From positions 186,001-250,000 of the forward strand of contig JADKDN010000003.1 in the NCBI GenBank assembly GCA_016718345.1: DNA of 64,000 nucleotides, read 5' to 3'. Position 1 is the stretch's first letter. Every line of letters starts with the position of its first letter. Below, in pieces: positions 50,122 through 61,200 of this stretch. The notes under the pieces were generated by a model, which was not told where the DNA came from, did not search any database, and was given only the letters and a program-made list of their open reading frames with translations. This DNA comes from Flavobacterium sp. GTDB taxonomy: Bacteria; Bacteroidota; Bacteroidia; Flavobacteriales; Flavobacteriaceae. The translations under genes and the position numbers were made by a program.

Positions 50122-50670
50122 ATGAGTCAAAAAGATATTGCTCACCTCCAATGAGGTCAATATTATACTACACCGTTTAGCTTGTCAATTGATAGAAAAC
50201 CATCATGATTTTCTCAAACGGTATTGGTTGGAATTCAGCCAAGAGGAATTTTTTTGGCGGAGCGTCTCAAAAAAATCGTACAGCAAGAGTACAATATTCA
50301 AGAAATTGCTCTAGGGTATCTGGATATCACTTTCTTTAGAGATGATTTTCGAAGAACAGACAAACCATTAGAAGCTAATCAAACTAAAATTGATTTTGTC
50401 GTAGAGAATAAGAAAGTCATTTTTATTGACGATGTTTTGTACACAGGAAGAAGTATTAGATCGGCTCTGACAGCTATTCAATCTTTTGGTCGACCTTCAG
50501 AAATTGAATTGTTAGTTTTGATTGATAGACGTTTTAGTCGTCATTTACCCATACAGCCCGATTATTACGGCAGGCAGGTAGATGCTATAAATAATGAAAA
50601 AGTAAAAGTAAGCTGGAAAGAAAATGAAGGTGAAGACGGAGTTTTTTTAATTAACAGTAATCATCAATAA
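50122..50670 (+). CDS. pyrR: Bifunctional pyr operon regulator / uracil phosphoribosyltransferase (frameshifted)
   Basis: From ATG 50122 the frame reads MSQKILLTSNEVNIILHRLA after a correction in the AAAAAG run near 50130. A further break near 50215 leads into TVLVGIQPRGIFLAERLKKI. The PRPP-binding loop VIFIDDVLYTGRSIRSA is intact, and RRFSRHLPIQPDYYGRQVDA is the PyrR signature. The protein would be about 182 residues. PyrR binds pyr mRNA leaders in Bacillus and has phosphoribosyltransferase activity; I see no clear attenuator hairpin set here. It overlaps functionally with pyrB 8 bp downstream. Confidence 0.85.
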
Positions 50671-50677
50671 TAAAGAA

Positions 50678-51604
50678 ATGGGCGAGTTAAGCGTAAATCA
50701 TTTATTGGGAATAAAATATATTACGAAACGCGATATAGAACTCATTTTTGAAACTGCCGACCATTTTAAAGAAGTAATTAATAGACCTATAAAGAAAGTC
50801 CCTTCTTTACGAGACATTACCATAGCCAATATATTCTTCGAAAATAGTACAAGAACAAAACTTTCATTTGAATTAGCCCAAAAACGATTGTCTGCAGATG
50901 TGATTAGCTTTTCAGCAGCACAATCATCAGTAAAAAAAGGCGAAACACTCATCGATACAGTAAATAATATTCTTTCAATGAAAGTAGATATGGTAGTTAT
51001 GCGCCATGCAAATCCTGGAGCGGCACATTTTTTATCACAAAATGTCAAAGCATGTATTATTAATGCTGGTGATGGAGCGCATGAACATCCAACTCAGGCG
51101 TTACTTGACAGTTATACTATTAGAGAAAAATTGGGCGAGTTAGCTGGAAAAAAAGTAGTCATAGTGGGTGATATTCTGCATTCTAGAGTCGCATTATCCA
51201 ATATATATGCATTGCAAATGCAGGGTGCGAAGGTGAAAGTATGTGGACCAAAAACGCTCATTCCAAGACATATAGAATCTTTGGGTGTTAGTGTTGAGCC
51301 TAATTTAAAGAAAGCATTGGAATGGTGCGATGTAGCTAACATGCTTCGGGTACAAAATGAAAGAATGGATGTAAATTATTTTCCCTCAACTCGAGAATAT
51401 GCACAGCAGTATGGTGTAACGAAGGATCTATTAGACTCATTACATAAAGAAATTGTAATTATGCATCCTGGTCCCATCAATAGAGGAGTAGAGATTACTA
51501 GTGATGTTGCCGATTCAAGTCAATCGGTTATTTTGAATCAAGTAGAAAATGGGGTAGCCATTCGTATGGCAGTGATTTATCTTTTGGCTTCAAAAATTCA
51601 ATAA
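50678..51604 (+). CDS. pyrB: Aspartate carbamoyltransferase catalytic subunit
   Basis: The intact 308-residue protein has ENSTRTKLSFELAQKRLSAD (carbamoyl-phosphate binding), VVMRHANPGAAHFLSQNVKA, DGAHEHPTQALLDSYTIREK and MHPGPINRGVEITSDVADSS. It condenses aspartate and carbamoyl phosphate in pyrimidine synthesis. The pyrR-pyrB order with 7 bp between them matches gene clusters where PyrR regulates pyr genes. A regulatory PyrI subunit is not seen. Confidence 0.95.
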   Translation: MGELSVNHLLGIKYITKRDIELIFETADHFKEVINRPIKKVPSLRDITIANIFFENSTRTKLSFELAQKRLSADVISFSAAQSSVKKGETLIDTVNNILSMKVDMVVMRHANPGAAHFLSQNVKACIINAGDGAHEHPTQALLDSYTIREKLGELAGKKVVIVGDILHSRVALSNIYALQMQGAKVKVCGPKTLIPRHIESLGVSVEPNLKKALEWCDVANMLRVQNERMDVNYFPSTREYAQQYGVTKDLLDSLHKEIVIMHPGPINRGVEITSDVADSSQSVILNQVENGVAIRMAVIYLLASKIQ

Positions 51605-51709
51605 ATTATTTTTCATTATTCAATTTTTCTCTAAAATAATCGTAAATTAGCTATAGTTATTTAAGGTTTTATTTATTCTAATTTTAACAAATTCAATATA
51701 TATTACCAC

Positions 51710-52042
51710 ATGAAAGTTGAGCAAAAAGGACATACAGTTTCTATAAAAGATACTCAAGGTGACTTAGTTTCCTTTTTGATGAAAGTAACCCATGAGCATA
51801 AATCTTTTGAAAAATACAATATGATTATTGATATTAGTTTGCATCATAATCTTTCCAAAAAAGACATCAATAGTTTTTTACCTCTTTCAAAAAAACACAA
51901 AGCAAATCGTAAATCGTTTGTTGTAGTTGCTCAAAACATTGATTTCAATACAGTTACAGATAAATTGACTGTTGTGCCCACCGTGTTAGAAGCTCACGAT
52001 ATCATTGAAATGGAAGAAATAGAAAGAGATTTGGGCTTTTGA
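51710..52042 (+). CDS. STAS-like hypothetical protein paired with ribonuclease Z
   Basis: This 110-residue protein (MKVEQKGHTVSIKDTQGDLV) has alternating beta and alpha elements reminiscent of a STAS-like fold and no signal peptide. It ends only 15 bp before rnz, and I recall this pairing as common in Flavobacteria. Its role is unknown; an adaptor or regulatory function with RNase Z is possible. Frame intact. Confidence 0.65.
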   Translation: MKVEQKGHTVSIKDTQGDLVSFLMKVTHEHKSFEKYNMIIDISLHHNLSKKDINSFLPLSKKHKANRKSFVVVAQNIDFNTVTDKLTVVPTVLEAHDIIEMEEIERDLGF

Positions 52043-52057
52043 TAATTCCAAAATGAA

Positions 52058-52963
52058 ATGAAACTAACCATACTCGGTTGTTATGCCGCCACACCTAGAT
52101 CGTTTACCAATCCAACTTCACAGGTTCTAGAAATTAGAAATAGACTTTTTTTAATTGATTGTGGCGAAGGTACTCAGGTACAGTTAAGAAAGAATAAAAT
52201 TAAGTTTTCAAAAATCAATCATATTTTTATATCTCATTTACATGGAGATCATTTTTACGGTCTAATTGGGTTGATTTCAACCTTTATGTTACTCAACAGA
52301 ACAACTCCTTTACATATTTATGGTCCTAAAGGAATCAAGGAGGTGCTTCTTTTGCAGTTGAAAGTATCAAATTCATGGACTAATTATGATTTATTTTTTC
52401 ATGAGTTAGAATCTAGAGATAGTGAAATTATTTTTGAAGATGATAAGGTAGTAGTAAAAACCATTCCTTTAAAACATCGTGTCTATACCAATGGGTTTCT
52501 ATTTCAAGAAAAAATAGGAGATAGGAAATTAAATATGGTAGCGGTTCAAAATTTTGAGATTGATACGTGCTATTATCAAAAAATTAAGAATGGTAGCGAC
52601 ATTCTATTAGCAGATGGTATACTTATTGAAAATAGTCTTTTAACCTTTGACCCAGTCCCTGCGAAGACTTATGCTTTTTGCTCTGATACTGCTTACGATG
52701 AAGATATAACGAAACATATAGTAAATGTTGATATTTTGTATCACGAGTCAACTTTTTTAAAGAAAGAGGAAGATTTAGCTATAAAGACCATGCATTCAAC
52801 GGCTTCGCAGGCTGCAAAAATTGCTTTAAAAGCAAATGTTAAGCAACTTATTTTAGGTCATTTTTCAACTCGATATGATAGTATTCAGTCTTTTAAAGAA
52901 GAAGCGGAAACAATATTTCCAGCAATTTTACTTGCTGATGATGGAGTTTCTTTTGAATTTTGA
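52058..52963 (+). CDS. rnz: Ribonuclease Z
   Basis: The 301-residue intact protein is a metallo-beta-lactamase of the tRNase Z type. It has LFLIDCGEGTQVQLRKNKIK, the metal motif SHLHGDHFYGLIGLISTFML, the Asp in FCSDTAYDE, and ILGHFSTRYDS with the late His. It cleaves the 3' trailer of tRNA precursors. The small STAS-like gene lies upstream. Confidence 0.95.
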   Translation: MKLTILGCYAATPRSFTNPTSQVLEIRNRLFLIDCGEGTQVQLRKNKIKFSKINHIFISHLHGDHFYGLIGLISTFMLLNRTTPLHIYGPKGIKEVLLLQLKVSNSWTNYDLFFHELESRDSEIIFEDDKVVVKTIPLKHRVYTNGFLFQEKIGDRKLNMVAVQNFEIDTCYYQKIKNGSDILLADGILIENSLLTFDPVPAKTYAFCSDTAYDEDITKHIVNVDILYHESTFLKKEEDLAIKTMHSTASQAAKIALKANVKQLILGHFSTRYDSIQSFKEEAETIFPAILLADDGVSFEF

Positions 52964-52990
52964 CAAGTGGTATTAAACCATTCATTTTTG

Positions 52991-52998
52991 TAATTTTG
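52991..52998 (+). promoter_or_regulatory. Putative -7 box of pdxH (TAATTTTG)
   Basis: TAATTTTG is a perfect TAnnTTTG, 41 bp upstream of the ATG at 53040. The nearest upstream TTG is 28 bp away, longer than usual. Confidence 0.4.
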
Positions 52999-53039
52999 AA
53001 TATTTCAAACAGTTTTTAAATTAAAAAGAATCATAATTT

Positions 53040-53687
53040 ATGAATCAAGATTTAAGTAATTACAGGAAATCCTACACTAAAGGGGAACTTTTAGAAACAG
53101 ATATTCCTAAAGACCCAATTAATCTTTTTAATAGATGGTTTCATGAAGTTCAAGATTTTGGAGGAGTGGATGAAGTAAATGCTATGACGGTATCCACTAT
53201 GGGTCTTGATGGTTTTCCTAAGGCTAGGGTTGTTTTATTGAAAAAGTTTTATGAAGAAGGCTTTGTTTTTTATACCAACTATAATTCTGAGAAAGGCAGA
53301 GCAATAGCAAATAATTCACATGTTTGTTTGTCTTTTTTTTGGCATTCATTGGAGCGCCAAGTTATTATCAAAGGGATAGCAGAAAAAACTTCATCAATAG
53401 AATCCGATAATTACTTTGCATCGCGTCCAGATGGAAGCAAGTTGGGTGCTATTGTTTCCAATCAGAGTCAAGTTATTAACTCTCGAACTGAATTAGAGGA
53501 AGAACTCAAAAGACTTGAAAATGATTTTCAAGGAAAGGATATTCCGAGACCTGATTTTTGGGGTGGTTTTTTAGTGCGTCCCATAGAAGTTGAATTCTGG
53601 CAAGGTAGGCCTAATAGATTGCATGATAGAATTCGTTATCATTTAGAAGAAGACTATAATTGGTCAATAAATAGATTATCTCCTTAG
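53040..53687 (+). CDS. pdxH: Pyridoxamine 5'-phosphate oxidase
   Basis: This 215-residue intact protein has the PdxH landmarks YTNYNSEKGRAIANNSHVCL, FFWHSLERQVIIKGIAEKTS, SNQSQVINSRTELEEELKRL, and the C-terminal end RPIEVEFWQGRPNRLHDRIR. It makes pyridoxal 5'-phosphate using FMN. It is followed by its own terminator. The gene is not clustered with other vitamin B6 genes. Confidence 0.94.
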   Translation: MNQDLSNYRKSYTKGELLETDIPKDPINLFNRWFHEVQDFGGVDEVNAMTVSTMGLDGFPKARVVLLKKFYEEGFVFYTNYNSEKGRAIANNSHVCLSFFWHSLERQVIIKGIAEKTSSIESDNYFASRPDGSKLGAIVSNQSQVINSRTELEEELKRLENDFQGKDIPRPDFWGGFLVRPIEVEFWQGRPNRLHDRIRYHLEEDYNWSINRLSP

Positions 53688-53710
53688 GTTTATTTCTCTC
53701 TAAATTTCAC

Positions 53711-53733
53711 AGCCACTAATTTAGTGGCTTTTT
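53711..53733 (+). terminator. pdxH terminator
   Basis: AGCCACT and AGTGGCT form a short stem with AATTT between, followed by TTTTTG, 23 bp past the stop. Confidence 0.75.
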
Positions 53734-53911
53734 GTTTTTATTTGTAAGAAATATACATATAAAAATATTAAATTTATGCATTTCATCGATTTTATTTGTC
53801 ACTTAAGCGATAAATGTAGTAATATTGACATAAGAAATTAAAACAACGTTCTATCAATACACTTAAAGAAGTTTGCCCCACAATCTACTTTAAACTTAAA
53901 CCTACTAGACT

Positions 53912-54415
53912 ATGAAAACAAAATTACTTCGAGCATTGTTGCCGATGGCGTTAGTGTTCACTTTGATATCTTGTTCACCTGATTCTGCTTCAGAAGAGGT
54001 AGCTACGCCACAAGCTAGATTAATCCAAGATTATAACTACCAACCAGAGGAGTTAGAATTGGCCGACTTGATTAATGAATATAGAGCAAGTAAAGGTTTA
54101 AAAACATTGCATATTATCAATCACGTTTCATTCAAATCAGAAGAGCATAATGAATATATGATTTCAAAAAGAGTTGTAAATCATGATTTGTTTCAAGAGC
54201 GTGCTGAAAATATAATCGAAGTATTAGGAGCAGTAAAAGTAAACGAGAATATTGCTTATAATTTTTCAACTCCATATTCTGCATTGTATGCCTGGTTGAA
54301 AAGCTCAGGACACAAAGCAAATATTGAAGGAGATTTTACAGATTTTGGAATTTCAATTCGAGTAGATCCAAACACAGGAGATAAATATTATACCAACATT
54401 TTCATAAAAAAATAA
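53912..54415 (+). CDS. CAP-superfamily lipoprotein
   Basis: The 167-residue product has a lipobox (ALVFTLISCSP) after a short signal. The mature domain has the CAP pattern: ELADLINEYRASKGLKTL, SEEHNEYMISKRVVNH (the first His and Glu region), ENIAYNFSTPYSALYAWLKS and SGHKANIEGDFTDFGIS. CAP domains (SCP/TAPS) occur in many secreted proteins with varied roles. It is anchored as a lipoprotein, location unproven. Intact frame, separate transcription unit with a following terminator. Confidence 0.8.
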   Translation: MKTKLLRALLPMALVFTLISCSPDSASEEVATPQARLIQDYNYQPEELELADLINEYRASKGLKTLHIINHVSFKSEEHNEYMISKRVVNHDLFQERAENIIEVLGAVKVNENIAYNFSTPYSALYAWLKSSGHKANIEGDFTDFGISIRVDPNTGDKYYTNIFIKK

Positions 54416-54451
54416 ATTGAGTTTAGTTTAATTACGTTTTGTTTTGACGAT

Positions 54452-54480
54452 AAAGCCACTCTAACACGAGTGGCTTTTTT
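54452..54480 (+). terminator. Terminator of the CAP lipoprotein gene
   Basis: A 10-bp stem (AAAGCCACTC / GAGTGGCTTT) with a 6-nt loop and following T, 37 bp after the stop. Confidence 0.88.
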
Positions 54481-55228
54481 GTTTGGAGTAAATTGCAAGT
54501 AAATGAAACTTTATAGCCAGATTTCTTCCAGTTATAAAGGAGTAGTTATGAATGAGTCCTACAATTTACGGAACGCTTATTTTAAGTTTTCTCCTGAAAG
54601 GATTGTTTGTCCAAAAGCTGTCTTTCTTGAGTAGCATCTTTACAATACTCGATTTTCGCTATCTAATCCAATTTTACGTTGTGGAACTTTAGTTTCTGTC
54701 CATTCAATATGACATAATTTTGCTTCTACCATCTTGTTCTAGATTGATATTAGCTTTTGGAATAATTTTCATCAGAATAATAATATCCACTTTTTTAAAT
54801 GCACTTAACCTATTAACTCACAGACCTTTGAAATGTTGTTTTAGGTTTGTAAAAAACCGTTTATTAGTTCTTTAAGATTATTGTCAGCAGGTTGTAGGCT
54901 AGGCTTTTAATCGATTTCCAATTAGCGAGAAGCTCCGACACCCTTTTTGAGTAAAGGTTTAATTGTAATAATTTAATCTATTCTATTTAGCTTTTTAGAG
55001 ATTGCTCAATAATTTCATTGTAATAGCCCAATAGTGTGTTTGAGCTATTTTTTAATAAATGATTATTGATTTAGGATTATTGATTTTAAGAAATGATATG
55101 TCAAATTTGATAGATTTTGAGCCGCTGGATTGACTTATTTTTCGATAGGTATAATCTCAAGGCATACTTTCAAAGCAATATACAAATTCTCTAATGCACA
55201 GGACTCTTTTGTTTTATTTAAAATAAAA
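54481..55228. other. Region without a convincing gene
   Basis: I read both strands and found only short frames full of stops, with no recognisable domain. The strongest protein-like hints, on the minus strand near 54660-54720 (for example TKVPQRKIGLDSENRVL), break off after a few residues. It could be a decayed gene or spacer. No repeats, tRNA or obvious promoters were seen. Confidence 0.6.
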
Positions 55229-55250
55229 AAGCACTCTGAAAAGAGTGCTT
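55229..55250 (-). terminator. Terminator of the OmpA-family gene
   Basis: Minus-strand stem AAGCACTCT / AGAGTGCTT with a TTTC loop is followed by a T-run, 30 bp after the stop at 55280. Confidence 0.88.
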
Positions 55251-55279
55251 CTAATTTAAAATTATATTATATCTTTTCG

Positions 55280-57238
55280 TTACAATGCTGTAATGATAAA
55301 TTCACTGCGTCTGTTAGCTTGATGCTCATCTTCTGAACATTTAACACCATCTGCACATTTGTTTACCAATTGTGTTTCTCCATAGCCTTTTCCAGTTAGG
55401 CGATTTGCATCAATACCATTTTTAACCAACCAAGACATTGTAGATTTAGCTCTTCGGTCAGACAGCTTTTCATTGTATTTGTGCGTTTGACGACTATCTG
55501 TATGTGAACGAACGTCAATTTTCATGTTAGGATATTGTTTCATTACATCCAATATTTTTTCTAACTCAAGTGCAGCATCTGGTCTAATATTCCATTTGTC
55601 TAAGTCAAAATAAATAATCTTGATTCCAAAAGCTTTTGCTAGATCATCACCAACAACAACTGGTTTTACTTTTTTCTCTAACTGAATAGGTAAATCGGTT
55701 TTTCCAGTTAGAGTAGGGATAGTGATTTTTTGTTCTTTAGTTTCATAAGTATCTTTTTCAGCTCTTATAAAGTACGATTTTCCACATTCTACCTCAAAAG
55801 TATAAAAACCTTTATCATCTGAGATAACTTCTTTTATTATATTGAATTTATCGTCAAATAAAGTCACTTTTGTATTTGGTAAAATTTCTCCAGTATCTAA
55901 ATCGGTTACAATTCCTGACAATACTTGCTCACAAACTAATTTTCTGGTCTCGAGAAACTTATAAATATCATCATATCCTTTTCCACCATCTCTATTTGAG
56001 GTTAGAAAACCTTTTCTAGTCTTGGTGTCAATCAAATAAGCGAAATCGTCTTGAGGGGAATTTGCAGGAGCACCAATATTGATAGGTTCTTTAAAACTTC
56101 CGTCAGCATTCATTCTTGACATGAATATATCTAAACCGCCCAATCCTGGATGACCGTCAGTTGCAAAATACAATTCATTTTCATTAGTAAAAATTGGGAA
56201 TGATTCTTTACCCTCTGTATTGATAGATACTCCTAAATTTTCAGGAGTTCCAAAGCTTCCATCCTCATTGATTTTTACTTTCCATAAATCAGATTGACCA
56301 TGAGTACCTGGCATATCAGATGCAAAGTACATTGTTTTTTCATCTGGACTTAAAGTTGGATGTGCTACGCTGTAGCTATCACTGTTAAATGGTAATTCTT
56401 CAGCATTTTTCCATTGATTATCAATCAAGGTTGCTTTATAGACTTTAAGCAAAGTGATTCTGTTTGCATCTTTACCTTTTTTACCATTATTGAAATTGTT
56501 TCGAGTAAAGTACATCGTTTTTCCATCCTTTGTAAAAACAGGTGTTGCTTCATGAAACCTTGAGTTGATATTTTTGGCAAACTTTTCAGGAACACTTAGA
56601 CTATCTTCAACAATACCTTTTTCGTCTTTTGGAGTTATATCAGCAGAGTACATGTTTGTAAAGTACTGATTACTCCACTGGTGTTTTCTTTGAGCAAAGT
56701 TCCCGGTATCTCTCGATGAAGTGAAAATTAATTTGTTTCCAGAATAGGCACTTCCATAATCAGAATATTGAGAGTTGATTCCAGCATCTTTAATGATATA
56801 TCTTCCGGAATTGGCTTTGATGATATCCATATAATTTTGTTTGTCATTAAAGATTTTACCTCTTAAGTCCTCACTAGATTTCTTATTGAACTGGACCATC
56901 ATTTCATCCGCCTTTGCATATTGTCCAATTGACTTTAGGGATTGTGCGTATCTATAGTAATATTCTGGAACTACTTCTTCATTCATTGCAAATAACTCGC
57001 CATACCACTTTGCCGCCTTTTCTAAATTGGAGTTAAAATAGTATGCATTACCAAGTCTTTGAAATAAGTCGGCTGATTTATACCCTTTTTCTGCTATACG
57101 CTCATAGGTTTTTGTAGCATCAATGTAGGCAAACTTATCATACTCTTTATTTCCCTTTTTAACTTTTCCCTCCTGAGCATAGCTTGCAGAAGCTATCATA
57201 CTCAAGAATGCGATTAAAATTATTACTTTATTTTTCAT
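55280..57238 (-). CDS. OmpA-family protein with TPR, PD40 and Carb-regulatory-like domains
   Basis: The 652-residue intact protein has a signal peptide ending SASYAQ. A TPR-like region occupies about residues 25-130. WD40-like PD40 repeats follow (KTMYFTRNNFNNGKKGKDAN; HPTLSPDEKTMYFASDMPGT; ELYFATDGHPGLGGLDIFMS). Next is a carboxypeptidase-regulatory-like domain (SGIVTDLDTGEILPNTKVTL), then an OmpA domain with the peptidoglycan-binding part (MKIDVRSHTDSRQTHKYNEK, LSDRRAKSTMSWLVKNGIDA). It lies 12 bp downstream of PorP/SprF and after the giant adhesin. This triad is typical of type B T9SS surface loci. Confidence 0.92.
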   Translation of the reverse strand: MKNKVIILIAFLSMIASASYAQEGKVKKGNKEYDKFAYIDATKTYERIAEKGYKSADLFQRLGNAYYFNSNLEKAAKWYGELFAMNEEVVPEYYYRYAQSLKSIGQYAKADEMMVQFNKKSSEDLRGKIFNDKQNYMDIIKANSGRYIIKDAGINSQYSDYGSAYSGNKLIFTSSRDTGNFAQRKHQWSNQYFTNMYSADITPKDEKGIVEDSLSVPEKFAKNINSRFHEATPVFTKDGKTMYFTRNNFNNGKKGKDANRITLLKVYKATLIDNQWKNAEELPFNSDSYSVAHPTLSPDEKTMYFASDMPGTHGQSDLWKVKINEDGSFGTPENLGVSINTEGKESFPIFTNENELYFATDGHPGLGGLDIFMSRMNADGSFKEPINIGAPANSPQDDFAYLIDTKTRKGFLTSNRDGGKGYDDIYKFLETRKLVCEQVLSGIVTDLDTGEILPNTKVTLFDDKFNIIKEVISDDKGFYTFEVECGKSYFIRAEKDTYETKEQKITIPTLTGKTDLPIQLEKKVKPVVVGDDLAKAFGIKIIYFDLDKWNIRPDAALELEKILDVMKQYPNMKIDVRSHTDSRQTHKYNEKLSDRRAKSTMSWLVKNGIDANRLTGKGYGETQLVNKCADGVKCSEDEHQANRRSEFIITAL

Positions 57239-57250
57239 GATGTTACAGTT

Positions 57251-58163
57251 TTAGAAGAATCGTGGGGATATAATTTTGTTAATGTTATTGAATAATTCAT
57301 AGCGCAAGAATATCTCATGCGAACCATAATCATAATTTTTCAAATTAGTGGTATCCATATCATAACCATATCCAATATACAAACCATCTGTTACTTGAAA
57401 CCCAGCTAATGCGCTTACTGCAGCATCCCATCTGTAGGCTGCACCGACAACGAAATTTTCCATACAACATGAAATTTGCTGATACATCTACTTGTAGCGG
57501 AGCTCCTTCAACTACTTTAGTTAATAGAGCAGGTTTAAATTTTATGTCGCTATTCAAGTCAAAAACATGACCAGCAATCAAGTAATAATTAATTCGCTCT
57601 TTCAAAATAGCATATTCATCATCATTATATCTATTGGTTTCTACAAAATTCGGAACAGAGATACCTATATAGCTTTTATCAGAATGTAAGTAAACTCCAG
57701 CTCCAATATTGGGAGAAAATTTACTGTAATTAACCAATGATTTATCCACTACTGTGGGGTCGGAATTTAATTTTCCTGCATCAACATTAAAAAAGTTACC
57801 AGTTGCTTTTACACCAAAAGATAATTTATAATTTTCAGATGCTTGTACAGTATAAGATACATCAGCAGATACAGTATTTTCTACTGTAGGTCCAATTCTA
57901 TCATTTATGAAAGAGAGTCCTATACCTAGATTGCTTTCATTTAAAGGTGTGTTCAATGACAATGCATTCGTTACAGGTGCTCCATCAAGTCCAACCCATT
58001 GGGTACGATGCAATCCAAATATACTCATAGCTCCTCTCGATCCGGCATAAGCAGGATTGACATTAATTGTGTTGTACATGTACTGCGTAAACTGTGCATC
58101 TTGCTGAGCATGGCTTATCGCTGCTGTAAACATCAAAACGAAAATTAGTATTCTTGTTTTCAT
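57251..58163 (-). CDS. PorP/SprF family T9SS outer-membrane protein (frameshifted)
   Basis: From ATG 58163 the protein has a signal peptide (ends ISHAQ), and the family signature DAQFTQYMYNTINVNPAYAG with SRGAMSIFGLHRTQWVGLDG. A break near 57455 splits FMLYGKF from FVVGAAYRWDAAVSALAGFQ. The C-terminus ends NKIISPRFF, with the barrel-type final aromatic. Total about 304 residues. SprF-like proteins are needed for export or attachment of type B T9SS adhesins. It sits directly after the giant adhesin. Confidence 0.9.
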
Positions 58164-58180
58164 TAGATTCTTGTTTTTAA

Positions 58181-58204
58181 CCTGAGGGTTTTTACACCCT
58201 CAGG
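58181..58204 (-). promoter_or_regulatory. Intercistronic hairpin between adhesin and PorP/SprF
   Basis: CCTGAGGG and CCCTCAGG form a perfect 8-bp stem with an 8-nt loop. It lies 18 bp after the adhesin stop and 17 bp before the PorP/SprF start. A T-rich stretch follows but it is not a strong terminator. It may tune expression of the downstream genes or protect the long mRNA. Confidence 0.5.
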
Positions 58205-58222
58205 AGTTAGATTTGAGTTATA

Positions 58223-61200
58223 TTATCTGGTTAAGTATAAATATCCGTCTTTTTTCAATGTATCACCTTTATCATTAGTATATTCAATGATATAGAAGTA
58301 GGTTCCAGTAGGTAATTCAGACGATTTATTAACAGTTGCTCTTCCTTCAGAGATTCCTTTGAAAACTCTTGAGTTGTTGTCATATTGATTTACCTCGAAC
58401 ACTAATACTCCCCAACGGTTGTATATTTCTACCTTGTTAGTTGGGAAACAATCTGTAAACTCGATATTTTCAATCTTGAAAAAGTCGTTAGCACCATCAT
58501 CATTAGGTGTTACTGCATTGTACACTCTTATTGGAGAACATTCAGGTAAAACAATACAATCATCATCAACATTCATTTTAACTTTGACAGTTTTAGAACA
58601 ATCACCATCTGCAACTACATATTTTAGGTCATACAATCCTTTATTAATTCCATTCGGAATGTATATATTTCCTTGTATTGCGTTTGGATTTACTGCATCT
58701 GTCCAAGTACCACCTTCTGGTGTTCCTTGTGGTAACAATGCTTTAAGATCAACTCTTAAATCAACATCTGCATTACATTTAGCATAGCCATCAGTTCCTA
58801 TTTCATCAGTTAATGATGTAACAACTACATTTTGGTTAGCTGAAGTTACATTCCCATTACCATCATCAAAAGTCCAACGAATTACATAAGTTCCTTCGAG
58901 AGTATATTTTAAAGGATCGGTAGTTGTTCCTACAATAGCTCCGGCACAACCATCATTAGCAGTTGGTGGGGTAGCAGTAGCAGAACATTGACTGGTAATA
59001 TCCGCTAATTCAGGAGCGAGTGGTGCTCTAGTATCATCTACAATTACATTTTGATTTGCAGTGAAACTATTACCATTACCATCATTGAAAGTCCAACGGA
59101 TAACAAATGTACCTTGAGTACTATATGTTAACGGATCTGATGTTGTACCTACAACATTACCTACGCAACTGTCAATAGCAATTGGTGCAGTCGCTGTCGC
59201 AGAACATTGGCCTTTCACATCTTCCAATACCGGTGGAACAGGAGCTGTTTTATCTTCAACGTTAATAGTTTGCGTAGCAGTTGATGAATTTCCACATGAA
59301 TCTATAGCTTTCCAAGTTCTAGTCACTGAATAGGAACCATTAGTACCTGGTGTTGTTACATCTTCAAAAGTTAAAGTGAATGCACCACCGCAATTATCTA
59401 TGGCTGTTGCTTCAGCAAACTCAGGTTTCGCTGGACAAGAGATTGTTGATGTCGCAGGCAATTCATTGAATACAGGAGCTAAATTATCTTCTACAGTTAT
59501 AGTTTGAGTTATTGTTTCAGAACTATTACCACTTGAATCTTTAAAAGTCCATGTTCTAGTAATTACAAATGAATTAGCACATTTTCCTTGAACAATAGCA
59601 TCTTCACCTTTAACATTAATTTCACCATCACAATTGTCAACAGCTGTTAAAGTCGCTGCCACTGGAACATCACCTAGACAAGCATAGGTTTCATTTTTAG
59701 GAGCGGTAGGAGCTACAGGTGCTTCATTATCTTTCACAATTACATTTTGTGTTGCAGTTGCACTATTTCCATTACCATCTTCAAACGTCCAAGTAATAAC
59801 ATAATCACCTTTTATTGAATAAGATAAAGGATCGTTTGTTGTACCTTTTATATTTCCAGAGCAATTATCTAATGCTGATGGAACTGTAGCTGTAGCTGTA
59901 CATTGTCCAATTACATCCTCTAATTGAGGCACAACAGGTTTCTCAGTATCTTTTACAATTACATTTTGTGAAACGGCTTGAACAAATCCTTTACCATCAT
60001 CAAATTTCCAATTAATTACATAAGAACCTTGTGTAGTATAGGTTAATGGATCATTAGTCGTTGCCACAATTTCTGTTCCAGAACACGCTATAGTATAGGT
60101 TGGTTTTGGTGCAGTTACCGAACATTGACCAGTGATATCAGCTAGAGCTGGTATTTCCGGTTGAGTACCAGTAATATCGTACGCACAAGTCGTAGGATTG
60201 AAAGTAGCTGTTTGGTAACAAGCCACTACAGGAGCCTCAGGTTTAGTACCAGTGATATCGTACGCACAAGTCGTAGGATTGAAAGTAGCCGTTTCATAAC
60301 ACGCCACTACAGGAGCCTCAGGTTGAGTACCAATAATATCGTACGCACAAGTCGTAGGATTGAAAGTAGCTGTTTGGTAACACGCCACTACAGGAGCTTC
60401 AGGTTGAGTACCAGTAATATCGTACGCACAAGTCGTAGGATTGAAAGTAGCTGTTTGGTAACAAGCCACTACAGGAGCCTCAGGTTGAGTACCAGTGATA
60501 TCGTACGCACAAGTCGTAGGATTGAAAGTAGCTGTTTGGTAACACGCCACTAAGGGTATCAGGTTGAGTACCAGTGATATCGTACGCACAAGTCGTAGGA
60601 TTGAAAGTAGCTGTTTGGTAACAAGCCACTACAGGAGCCTCAGGTTGAGTACCAGTAATATCGTACGCACAAGTCGTAGGATTGAAAGTAGCTGTTTGGT
60701 AACAAGCCACTACAGGAGGCTCAGGTTGAGTACCAGTAATATCGTACGCACAAGTCGTAGGATTGAAAGTAGCTGTTTGGTAACAAGCCACTACAGGAGC
60801 CTCAGGTTGAGTACCAGTGATATCGTACGCACAAGTCGTAGGATTGAAGGTAGCTGTTTGGTAACAAGCCACTACAGGGTGCCTCAGGTTGAGTACCAGT
60901 AATATCGTACGCACAAGTCGTAGGATTGAAAGTAGCTGTTTGGTAACAAGCCACTACAGGAGGCTCAGGTTGAGTACCAGTAATATCGTATGCACAAGTC
61001 GTAGGATTGAAGGTAGCAGTTTGGTAACAAGCCACAAGGGAGCCTCAGGTTGAGTACCAGTAATATCGTACGCACAAGTCGTAGGATTGAAAGTAGCTGT
61101 TTGGTAACTCAGGTTGAGTACCAGTGATATCGTACGCACAAGTCGTAGGATTGAAGGTAGCTGTTTGGTAACAAGCCACTACAGGAGCCTCAGGTTGAGT

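Noticed and set aside
54481..55228. Degraded transposase
   Set aside because: No recognisable transposase motif or terminal repeat; only short broken frames.
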